A DNA stretch of 64,000 nucleotides from Cryptomeria japonica (Eukaryota > Streptophyta > Pinopsida > Cupressales > Cupressaceae): positions 144,992,091-145,056,090 of the forward strand of contig NC_081406.1 of the NCBI RefSeq assembly GCF_030272615.1. The letters run 5' to 3'. The notes under the pieces are model-generated. The model ran no database searches. It worked only from the letters and a program-made list of their open reading frames with translations, and was not told where the DNA came from. The translations under genes were made by a program, and so were the position numbers. Shown one piece after another: positions 35,055 through 45,800 of the stretch. How positions within the stretch are numbered: position 1 is the stretch's first letter; every line of letters begins with the position of its first letter.

Positions 35055-36580
35055 ATTATATATCACAAAAAACATGAATTTTGAACGGAATGCCTTGAAT
35101 GTCATATCAATAGATATCGAACAGATCAAATAACAAAAAGGGTTCCTCGCAAGGTTCTTTGTTGTATTCCCATTATTCCACATATGCAACGATTATTCAA
35201 ATGCACTAGCTTGGCACAATTTATGGATTACCATGCATGCAATAGAAGTCGAGATGAGATTATTCGAATGCCCGAGGATGGTTCAACATTTATGGACATA
35301 GAGGAAAAGTGGCCACACTTTAAAGAAGAACCTCATAATCTCAAGCTTTCATTGGTAGTGGATGGTGTCAATTAATTTGGAGAGATGAGATCTGTTTACT
35401 TAGTGTGGCCTATTGTTGTTATCAACAATAACATTCCTCCATGGATGTCAATAAAGAGGGAGCACATAATGTTGGCAATGATTGTTCCAGGTATTTTATC
35501 ATTTAAATATAGTTGTCTACATTTAATTATAAATATTGCAGTAAAATGGTCATAATAATTATGTAATGTTTTTGTTCATTCGATTAGGTAAGTACCAAGT
35601 TAAAGATATGAATGTATATATCGAGCCTCTTATTGATGAGTTGTTGGAGTTATGGAATGGTGTCACTATGTATGTTGTCTCTAGACCAATAGGACAAAGA
35701 GAATTTCAATTCCATGTGATGCTTCTCTAGACAATACACGATGCCCCTAGGCTAACACATTTTTGTGGTATGTTATAGTGTTTAAGTTGTGCATGAACAT
35801 TATAATTCAAAAAATTATCATATTTAATCTAATTATACATTATCTTGTAGGTCTTCAAACAAAGGGAAAATGTTCATGTCCAGTTTGTGGTCCAAAGATG
35901 AAATCTCGTCATTCAAAAAGTTTAGGAAAGTAGGTGTTTGATTAGTATAGGCACTTTCTCCACAAAAATCATAAGTATCAAAATACTAAAAAACATCTTT
36001 TCAATGGGAAAGAAGAGAATACATCAAAGCCACAAAGAATGACACCTCACCTATGGAAGTTGGAATATAATAGAATTAATCATCAAGGTAATGCCATTCC
36101 ATCTAATGGTTTATGTCATAAAACATCTTTTCTATTTTGTTTTGTTACTGATGATGTGATTGATGATCGTGAAGATCGTGAAGGCATAAATGACCACCTT
36201 CCTAAGGGACTAAAAAGTTATCCCCAACAATTTAGTAGGTTGCCCTACTACAAGCAATTACAAATTGTGCATTTGTTTGATACTATGCATATTGGAAAGA
36301 ATATAACAGAGACATTATAGAAAATATTGTCAAAATATGTAGTGACATTCAGGATTCCAATCATGCAATGATAAATGTCATTCAATCAAATAGCCATGGA
36401 GACCAGATTAATATAAGTGAGCTTCCTTGGTTATTAACGGACCAGCAAAGCAATGGTATAAAAGAAGTCATACGAAAAATTCAATTTCCCACAGGAACAT
36501 AAACAATCTCATATCAAATAAAAGTGAATTTGGGCTAGGGATGAATTTGCGACATTGAGGTACATAAATCTACAGAAACA

Positions 36581-37099
36581 ATGGGTGCCCAAGAAATTCC
36601 TCCAATAAACACCGATTTTTGTGTTAACGATAGGATATATCACATAGCACCTTCACCGTTACATGGTTTCGGCTTATTTTCCATGGATGACATAAAGGTT
36701 TGTTACAACAAAGTTGCTGAATTGATGGAGTTTATCGAACCTTGTTACAATTACAATAATTGGATGCAGATTGTTCAATATAAAAAAAGTATGTGTAGGT
36801 ATGCACTGTCAGCAAATTATATACAACATAAAGATAATGATCAAAATAAACGAGTGGCTGTATGCATTAATGGTCGGCCAAAAGCAACAAGGAATATTGT
36901 AGGTTTTATAAATAGTATGCGACCTACGCCAACTAATAAACAACCCAATTGCATATTTGAGGCGCGTGAGGGAAATCATGTATTCATATGTGCAATAAAA
37001 TCAATAAGTGCAGGTGAAGAGCTTCTAATCGATTACAATTTGAATCATGTAGATACAAACAAAGTTAATATCATGGGGGTGGTACTATATACCATTTAA
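36581..37099 (+). CDS. SET-domain protein encoded inside the CACTA transposon
   Basis: This uninterrupted ORF of 172 residues begins MGAQEIPPINTDF. It shows the SET methyltransferase signatures in order: the GxG motif in 'SPLHGFGLFSMDDI' (about residues 25-38), 'GFINSMRP...PNC' (about 113-130, usual RFINHS...PNC) and 'GEELLIDYN' with the catalytic-type tyrosine (about 147-155). SET domains transfer methyl groups from S-adenosylmethionine to lysines, classically on histones. There is no pre-SET and no cysteine-rich post-SET. The conserved NH of the knot motif reads NS. It starts 46 bp after recognisable transposase sequence ends and precedes the TNPA-like gene, on the same strand. It may be a separate gene or a 3' exon of the transposase transcript. 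It is intact while the transposase beside it has seven stops. Activity is unproven. Confidence 0.78.
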   Translation: MGAQEIPPINTDFCVNDRIYHIAPSPLHGFGLFSMDDIKVCYNKVAELMEFIEPCYNYNNWMQIVQYKKSMCRYALSANYIQHKDNDQNKRVAVCINGRPKATRNIVGFINSMRPTPTNKQPNCIFEAREGNHVFICAIKSISAGEELLIDYNLNHVDTNKVNIMGVVLYTI

Positions 37100-37213
37100 A
37101 TTAACCAACCTCCAATTAATAAATCCAATATACCATTTTATTATGAAGTTTTTTTTCTAAGTCTATTGGTTTAATTTCGCTAACGTTTTTTATATTTTTT
37201 CTTTGTCACAAGG

Positions 37214-40141
37214 CGACATGGATCCATCACATATCACAGACAGGGATGTAGGTCGCGATACTTCTACCAAGTAGGTAAACCTCATTGTAATTGTACAAAT
37301 TAGATAGAAGCAAACTGTTACATTATTATGTTCTTTTTTTTAGTGATTTAGACTAATTTTGTAATTGTTAATGATATTCTTGACACAGACGGATGTTCGG
37401 GGAAAGGGAAAGGGAGCTGCAGTACCTGAGCACCTCTCTAGGGATGTGGACTCAATAGGATTAAGAAATGATGACCCTTAAAATTCCACACACCCTATGG
37501 AATTCATTAAAAAGCCTCTTCGAAAAATTACTAAAGAAATTGTTGCTTTGGCAGCCATGCATCCTATGACTAATGAGATATGAGAGAGGGTGCATGTATT
37601 GATTCAGACAACAGAAAACTTGCAAGTAAGCAGTAATGAAAGCTTTAATTATAAAAAAAGTTCAATAATGGTTTATATTTTATTCTCTTTTATGTCATTA
37701 ACTAAAATATGTACGTGTTGTTTTTACAACAATTTATGCGTCCTCATGAAAGTCGTAGCCATGATCAGGGTGTTGCAGGTACTTCAAGTGATGACGATTT
37801 TCTTGGATTATCACTTTCTTGGCTTATCACTTTGAGTACCCAAAACACATCATACTTGATACTATCAATATTCAAAATAAAGGTTCATCCTTGTTTACAA
37901 TTCTTGCACTTTTCATATATTAAATGTTTGATATATTTAATGTATTATTCTTTAGGTGTTGTCAATGTTCGTGTGCAAATATCGTCACCGCCTCATCAGA
38001 AGTTAGCCCCACTTGTATTGCCATCTGCAATGTTGGCAACACGTAGCATGTAGGCATCCTCTACTGCATGTCATATTGGCCTGCCCACTATTGGTAGATC
38101 CCTCTTTTGCTCTATCTTCTATTATGTATTTATTTCCCTTCAAGCGTTCTTTCTTGGGGGCATTTCATAGTGGATTCATTTTCTACAGGAGGAGATGCAC
38201 ATGAGGATGCGCCAGAGGCAACTACTGCTGATAACATACCATCATTTCCTGGATCTTCTCGTATTACTAGTACGGGAACGTTGCATGCCACATTGGTGGT
38301 GAGCAACGAAGAAATGATTCCCTTAAAGATACAAAAGGTTCCAGGTACTTTAAAATTATTATTATATATAGTCTAATTGTAATTTACTTTATGATCACTT
38401 GTTTTGGACTAATGATCCCATGATTTTTTTGCAGGAAATGATATTTTTCTATAAATATCTTAGTGACATTGCATTGTAGATATTTGGGCCCACCATAAGT
38501 AAAAGGTGGTACATCATATGTGGACTAACCCTAATCCACTATTTTGATTTCATTTCATTGCTAGAATAGTTTTCCTTTGATCCATTTCTTGAACTATAAT
38601 AAATGTAGCTTCAATTCATTTCTAAATCTAACAGGTTTGTTTTTGCTTTAAAAGGTGGAATAACCAAGAAAAAAGGTTAAAAGATGAATTGACAAACCAA
38701 ATGGTTGAGTGGTTTGGAAATGACACCTTTGACAAAACCAAGCTCCTTGAAAAATTTGGCGCATATCTAAAGTATGTGAGGGACTAAAACAGGACCCATT
38801 TAGAGAGGAACCTAAAGTGCGAGCGTCCCCCCATGATTCTAGAGAGGGAGTGGAAGGACCTGATTTTGGATGCCAATGAGAGAATTGAAAGGAAAAAAGG
38901 AAATACACCACCAGACACCAGACGCCAAAAGAAGGTACGAGATACTATTAAGAATGTAATTATGTACTAATTAATTATTCTTTATATTTATATAATTTAA
39001 CATATTTCAAACTTTTTATAGACTGAGTGACACATCAAAGGCAACCAAGGCAAGACAAGAAAAGCACGAGAAACACAAACTCGGCTCTGGTGGTTATTTG
39101 AAACTTGTTGCACGAATTGTAAGTATCTCGTGTAAATGAAATATTGCATCAAAATATTAATAAATTGCAAACTATTTTTTTTATCAAACAATGTGAGAAA
39201 AATTCACGATACCAAGAAAAAATGCAGGGCTCTGAATAGAGCACCCACAGAAGATGACAAGAGAATTTCCTACCAACAAGGCTATACAGTCGTGGTTGAT
39301 CGGCTACGAGAATTGAGTGGGCATACACAATATTTGAGTGCATCCGCCACACAGGTAAATATGCTAAATGAAAATTATTTCAAATTGAATACTTTACCAA
39401 TAATCTAATTGATGTTGAGTTCCAACATAAAGTGACTATATTTGTTTTAAATAAGCAAGGAATGATAACAATGTGCATGACATTGGAATGTAGCCTGCTA
39501 ATCATGAAACACCACCTACACATGAAGGTCCGGATGTGCATCCCAATAGTGGAGGTATTCATTTTCTATTCAAATTTATTTATGTAGTTATTAATACAAT
39601 TAAACATCTTAATTTGTAATTGGAGTAGTAATTAATGTAACCTTTTTTGTTAATATTTTAGAGCATGTAGTCGGTGGTGACCAAGTGGAGCATGATCTGG
39701 GTACACAACATCAAGAACGTGATGTTCCCCACTCAGGTAAAGAGGACCATTGTTATTCCTTTAAACAAATATAATTGCAATTGGTGTTCAACATTAATGT
39801 AACCTTTAGTATTTCAACTCCAGATGATATAGAGGGTGTTCAGCATGTTGAGGTTGAGGCTAGAGAAAATGATGTGGCCCCATCAGGTAAAGAGTGCAAT
39901 AGTTATGTTCTCTAAATAAATGAAATGCTTGTAACAATAATAAAAAATATTTTGAATTTAACCCATTTCTTTGTTATTGCAGAGGACCCCCCTTCGCTTT
40001 AGTGTCCTCATCCTCAGTATAGGACTAGGCATACATCGAGATCACGAGCAAAGGGTGGAACAATTGCAAAGGGGGGAAATGATGAAGAAACCGATGTTCC
40101 ACTTAGTCTTTTCATAGCTTAAAAGAAAAAACCAAAAAATA
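37214..40141 (+). pseudogene. TNPA-like second CACTA gene, multi-exon and decayed
   Basis: Several short plus-strand exons can be read. One begins ATGGATCCATCACATATC (MDPSHITDRDVGRDT), one near 37390 is charged ('DVRGKGKGAAVPEHLS'), and one near 38650-38935 has 'WFGNDTFDKTKLLEKFGAYLK' in pieces and 'LILDANERIERKKG'. Another near 39020-39120 has 'SKATKARQEKHEKHKLGSGG', one near 39200-39355 follows, and the last ends about 40120 in 'VPLSLFIA'. The layout resembles the plant Ptta/En/Spm protein family (Transposase_24), which binds subterminal repeats. Stops (for example 37480, 37581 and within 38786-38788) show decay. Exon borders are approximate. Confidence 0.5.
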
Positions 40142-40889
40142 AATGATTGTAATCTACCTTATTTGATAATGACTGATTTTTATGTGTTAGTGAATGTAAT
40201 TATGTGCTAATTAATGGCTATGGATGATATGTATTAATTAATATTGATGAATGTTGTGTGTTAATTAATGTTAATCAATGTTATGTGTTAATGAATGTTA
40301 TGTGATATTAATTAATGAAAATTATATTTTATTAATGGTAAAAAGAATGAATGAATGAATGTTATAAGATGTTAACAGGGAATTTAGAGTGATGTTAGGG
40401 GGGGGAGGGGCCAAATGAGCTTCCACCTTCACATGGTTGGCCCTATTAAGTAGAGAATATTAAACTATTCTCGAAACCAAGTGAAGCTCAACAAGATAAC
40501 ACACTTTTAAATATTTCATTATTTTGCACAGTTAATCTTATTGAATAATGTATATTGAATCTTAATTGCAGGGTCTAACAGAGCCAACACAAACAACAAC
40601 AACAACACAAGTTGTTGGGTATAATGAACTCCCATATTGTCTTGTATGTACACTAACAATATGAGTTGTTTCTAGTGTTGATATCCATGGCGGGACTGCA
40701 AAAGTTATGAATATGCCTCATCCTTGTAAGTTTTTTTATTACTTGTCATTTTCTTTAGAATTTTGTTACTTCATGAATGAGATGTTTTCAGATGCCTATT
40801 CCATGAATACCTCTCTATTGTATGCTTCATGATCAATGTGTCTTCAGCATGTCTACTCCATGAGAACCTTTCTCATATATGCTTGTACC
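40142..40889. other. CACTA non-coding, with TTAATGAATG-type simple repeats
   Basis: From about 40190 to 40370 the sequence repeats TTAATTAATG, TTAATGAATGTTATGTG and GAATGAATGAATG. A diverged two-copy repeat of about 59 bp (CAGATGCCTATTCCATGA and CAGCATGTCTACTCCATGA) lies at 40786-40889, directly against the inserted element A. No gene was seen. Confidence 0.5.
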
Positions 40890-42508
40890 TGATAACTCAA
40901 TGATGAACCACTAGTACCAAACCAGTACTAAGAGGGGGAGGTGAATCAGTACAGACACAAATACAGTCCAAAATTGGTTTGACAGCAAATACTCACAATG
41001 ACTGATAAACAGAGATACCGGTTAAACAGAGTGCAACCAGTAGCATCCAGAATAACTCAATCAGTCATGAACCGGTCACTTACTAAGCTTTTCTCTTAGC
41101 TCAATACCACATTATCATAATATTCTCATGCATGAACTAGTAGACCTAACCATCAAATCTTCACAACAGTGAGTTCAATATGTTTTTTAGACAGGCATAA
41201 AACATAGAAACTTCATGTGCAATCAGATAAAACAAAGCATCACAAGACAAAAGCATTTCACATGACACACATATTTTTCACGTGGAAACCCAATTGGGAA
41301 AAACCATGGTGGGAATGAATACCCACAAGCTGCTTTTTGAACTCTTTAGAAGTCCGCTCTGTTAGGAGCCTTGTCCGGTTAAGAGCATTACAATAGGTTC
41401 TGGTAGGAATCGATCCTGTTAGGGATCACCCAGTTAAGGGATACCCGGTTAAGGGTTAAACCCAGTAGGGTCACCTTGTTAGAGGATTTTAAGAACTCAA
41501 TAGCTGAAAGGATCTCCTAAGCTTCTCTAGCTTCTCAGAACTCATTAGCTTCAAGTTACCCGGTTAAGGGATTTACAGCAAGCCAGTTAAGACCACCCAA
41601 TTTAAGGGATTTTGAATCAAGCCAGTTAAGGCTACCCTGTTAGGGGATTTTGCAACTGTTGAAGTGGTTAGAGATCAATAGGTATTACAATGATCTGTTA
41701 ACACTACTTAATACTAATACAGATCCGTTTAGGCTCCTCTTTTCCTTCTGCACATACACTTTGTAGGTATCTCTTTTCTCCTATGGTCTGGCAAGAATCT
41801 TGTATCACTTTTATTGGATACACACTCACAACTTTTTTCCAACAACTTTAGACAGAAACCTAACATTGACCTTATAGGGAACATACAGGTTGGTAGCAAA
41901 AACCCTAAACCCTAAACCTGTTAGGTTGAGCAATTCAAACGGTTCGATCTTGACCATTGAAACATATTGCATTGAATGCACTAGTCTTGAGTCGATCTCA
42001 AGACATTCTCCATCGTCCATTATCCACCGTTTTCATGGCGGTTGATAACCCATCATGCATTATCACTATTTGATAGACTTCACACATTCCCGAGGTAGAT
42101 AGGAATAGTCTTCTTCATGCAAGATCCTTCACGTGCACAGAGCTTACGTGGCAACACGATCTGTCCTCCATCATACTACTAACTCATCACACAAAGATCA
42201 CCAATTGAGTCACCCAGACTTGAGATACTCCAACCGGAAACCCCGAAGTGGAAGCTGCCTTACCAACCAATAGTCATACAATGCTTCCATGTGCTGGTTC
42301 CCATAACTGCATGTCGGTTCACTTTGAACAAATGTGCCACTTCACTTTGGCATATACCGGTTCACACATATGCCAGTATCTCTTTCTTCACTTATCTCAT
42401 GTGCCAGTTCACACTATGTCTCATATTGACGTCAATGACAACATACAATATCATTATGTCTTCATGCTAGTTTACATAAGGCTCATGCCAGTTCACATAA
42501 TGCCAACA
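40890..42508 (-). repeat. Element A 3' LTR
   Basis: It is 1619 bp. On the minus strand it starts TGTTGGCATTATG and ends TTGAGTTATCA. It carries the end motif TGATTCACCTCCCCCTCTTAG, the box GGTTTTTCCCAATTGGGTTTCC, a cluster of GTTAAGGGAT/CCTTGTTAGAGGATT repeats (about 41390-41660) and CCCTAAACCCTAAACC near 41905. ORFs such as 42248-42730 and 42020-41826 are LTR artefacts. Confidence 0.92.
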
Positions 42509-42520
42509 ATCTCCCCCTTT
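42509..42520 (-). other. Element A polypurine tract
   Basis: On the minus strand AAAGGGGGAGAT abuts the 3' LTR at 42508. The surrounding 35 bp (42500-42534) is identical to element B at 34124-34158. Confidence 0.88.
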
Positions 42521-42539
42521 GGCATTGATGGCAATATAC

Positions 42540-42670
42540 AAAAGATATCTTCTCTACTTCACATCTTCTCCCCATTTGCTGCAGATGTCTTTTCGCTTCA
42601 CTTCTTCTCCCCATTTGCTACAGATATCTTTTCGCTTCACTTGTTCTCCCCCTTTGACAACAATGCCAAA
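42540..42670 (-). repeat. Multiplied polypurine tracts upstream of the 3' LTR of A
   Basis: On the minus strand three near-repeats of about 35-40 bp carry AAATGGGGAGAA or CAAAGGGGGAGAA, followed by GTGAAGCGAAAAGA and ATCTG. The plus strand shows them as CTTCTCCCCATTTGC and TTCTCCCCCTTTG. Multiplied polypurine tracts are described for Sirevirus copia elements. Confidence 0.75.
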
Positions 42671-42802
42671 GTGGAGGTACAATCACCACTGTTTCCTTAT
42701 GCTACTCCCCCTGAGGAGTTGCATCCTTAAACACACCAATCAACCAAATATTTGTCTATCCAGTACCTGACTGATGTGGAACAACCCCTTTTAGTTCACC
42801 TC

Positions 42803-45800
42803 CTAAAGGGGCAATACCCCTAATTCACCTCTCAAATGCACAAATGTTGTCTTTGGGAGAGGCTTGGTGAATATGTCTGCGAACTGCTCCTTACTGGACA
42901 CATGCTCCAGTGCAATCTCTTTATTCTGAACCTTTTCCCTCAAGAAATGATACTTAAGCTCAAAATGCTTGGTTCTAGAATGTAAAACTAGATTCTTTGA
43001 TATATTGATAGCACTTGTGTTATCATAGAATATACTTATCGATTCAGGTACAGGGATCTTGAAGCCTTCTAGTACATGCTACATCCAGATTATCTGAGTA
43101 TAGTTCATGAAAGCTGCAACATACTCTACTTCCGCTGTAGACTAAGAGATGCAACTCTGCTTTTTACTCATCCATGAGACCAGTCTACCACCGAGAAAGA
43201 ATGCACCACCGGTTGTGCTCTTCCGGTCATCCACATTACCAGCCCAATTAGCATCTGTGAATACTTTCAGATTGAAATTATTGTTGTATGGGTACCACAA
43301 TCCATAGTCAATTGTTCCCTTCAGATACCTAAGAATCCACTTGACTGCACTCAAGTGAGATTCTCTTGGACTCTTCTGGAACCTTGCAGTGATGCCAACT
43401 GCATGTGCAATATTCGGTCTTCTATGCACTACATAGTGCAACTTACCAATCATTGATCGATATTCCTTCTCATCAACCAGTGCGGAATCATCTTCCTTTG
43501 TCAATTTGCAACCAGTCACCTTCGGTGTACCAACCAGTTTGCTATCTTCCATGCCAAAAGTCTTCAACACCTCTTTGACATATTTGGACTGAGTGATGAA
43601 GATTCCATCTTTCATCTGCTGGATCTGCAGTCCAATGAAGAACTTAATCTCCCCTATGAGTGACATTTCAAACTCTTTCTTCATCTCATCAGCAAACTCA
43701 TGACTCATCTTGTCATCTCCACCAAAGATGATGTCATCAACAAAGACTTCATAGATTAGGATCTGATCTTCTTCAGACTTCAAGTAGATATTACTATCTT
43801 CACTTGTTCTCTCAAATCCAATCTTCACAAGATGGGAATGTAGGCGCTCATACCATGCCCTAGGTGCTTGCTTTAGACCATATAATGCTTTGTGTAGCCT
43901 ACATACCATGTCACTGTCTTCAGATAGGATAAACCCATCTGGTTGCTCAATATATACCTCCTCTTCAAGTACACCATTTAGGAATGCAAATTTTACATCC
44001 ATTTGATATTCCTTGAATCTCTTAAAAGCTGCATATGCAAGAAGCATACGAACTCCTTCCAATTTGGCTATAGGAGCAAAGGTTTCCCCATAGTCTTCAT
44101 CTTCTTCTTGAGCATATCCTTTGCATACCAGTCTAGCTTTATTCCTAATCATTGTGCCATCCTCATTCAACTTATTTCTGAACACCCATTTGGTGCCAAT
44201 GACATTCTTATGCTCTGGTCTAGGTACCAAGGACCATGTACCATTTTTCTCTATCTGGTCAAGTTCTTCTTCCATTGCCTTGATCCAGTCTTCATCATTA
44301 TGAGCCTCTTTGAATGATTTAGGCTCAAATTCAAAAATCATGCATAAGTTTTCTCCGATCTTTCTTCTGGTAAGGATTCCTGCATCCTTATCACCTATGA
44401 TCTGCTTGGGATCATGATTAAACTTGACATACCGAGGAATGGTCTTAATTGGTTCTTCTTGCTTTTCTTCTTCATCCTTATCTTCATTAGTATCAACATT
44501 CATCGATTCAGGAACACTGTTACTGGTGCTTGCTTGACTGACAACCGGTTCATTTACAACTTGCTCACTGTCGGTTTTCTCAGTCCTCTCAGAGGATTCA
44601 TCAACTCTTACATTGATGCTTTCCATAATTCTCTGAGTCCTATTGTTGTAGCACTTGAAAGCTTTACTCTTGGTGGAATATCCTAGAAATATTCCTTCAT
44701 CACATTTAGCTTCAAATTTGCCTTGATGTTCACTCCTCTTGATGTAACATTTGCTACCAAAGACCTTAAAATAATTTACCACAGGGGCCTTACCGGTCCA
44801 ATACTCATAAGGAGTTTTGTCCTTGCCCTTTTTGATGAGTACCCGGTTCATAGTGTAAACTGCAGTGCTCACCACTTCTCTCCAAAAGGTGTGAGCAACC
44901 TTTCCTTGGATCAACATAGTTCTAGCTGCTTCAACCATAGTCCGTTTATTCCTCTCTGCTAGGCCATTCTGCTGTGGAGTCCGGGGGGCAAACAGCTGTC
45001 TCTTGATGCCAAATTCTTCAAAGTACTTGTTGAATTCACTGGAAGTGAATTCCCCTCCTTGATTAGGTCTGAGACACTTGATCCTTTTACCGCTTTCCTT
45101 TTCCACTAATGCTCTGAAAGCTTTGAATTTCCCAAAAGCTTCAGACTTGTCTTTCAAGAATGTGACCCACACCATTCTTGAGCAGTCATCAATGAGAATC
45201 ATGAAGTACCTATCACCCTACACACTTCTAGTTTTCATAGGACCACATAAATCAGTATGCACAAGATCAAGCAAGTTGTCAGTAGTGAAAGATTTACCTT
45301 TAAAAGTTGAGGAAGACATTTTCCCCAATTGACATTCTCTACACAAGTTATTATCCGGTTTGCTTAGCACCGGCAACCCTCTAACTGCCTTGATCTTACT
45401 AGCCTTCACAATGTTGTCAAAGTTCACGTGGCAAAATCTCCTATGCCATATCCAGCTATCATCAAGCTTAGCCATAAGACATGTACTTATATTAGCATTT
45501 AGATGAAATAGGTTACCTTTAGTTTGCATGTCGGTGGCTACCAATTTACCATCTTTACCTTTGATTCTACAAACTCCATTCTTGAATTGCAGAGCGAGTC
45601 CACTATCATTTAATTGGGCAACACTTAGAAGGTTGTGTCTGAGACCATCAACCCAATACACATTGTCAGCACTACTCTTTCCATTCAAGGAGATGGACCC
45701 TCTGCCTTTGACCATGCATGGTGCATCATTGCCAAAGCGAACCACACCACCATCATACTCTTCTAATGATAGAAACTTGCTCCAGTCACCAGTCATATGG

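Larger units (their letters stand above)
27362..36535 (+). pseudogene. CACTA transposase (Transposase_21/TNP2 type), interrupted
   Basis: The start at 27362 (MSDNINEQQNKE) opens a transposase-associated region with 'CPCKICKG'. Exons inferred from GT-AG sites in matching phase: 27362-27565, 27668-28038, 28125-28253 (cut by element B), resuming at 35060 to 35490, then 35588-35767, and 35851 to about 36535. Recognised family segments include 'EALYEGLQTTLL', 'NLKVMNGLSN', 'IDACPND', 'MQRLFKCTS', 'PPWMSIKREHIML', 'YIEPLIDELLELW', 'CSCPVCG' and 'LFDTMHIGKN'. These are hallmarks of the nuclear DDE-type transposase that cuts CACTA ends. In-frame stops lie at 27740, 35082, 35373, 35728, 35931, 35943 and 36318, so it is dead. 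The usual C-terminal part beyond 36535 was not seen. The SET ORF begins there instead. Confidence 0.85.

Noticed and set aside
42248-42730. 160-residue ORF over the 3' LTR and polypurine region of element A
   Set aside because: It is entirely LTR and purine-tract sequence, and the 5' LTR copy breaks the same frame.
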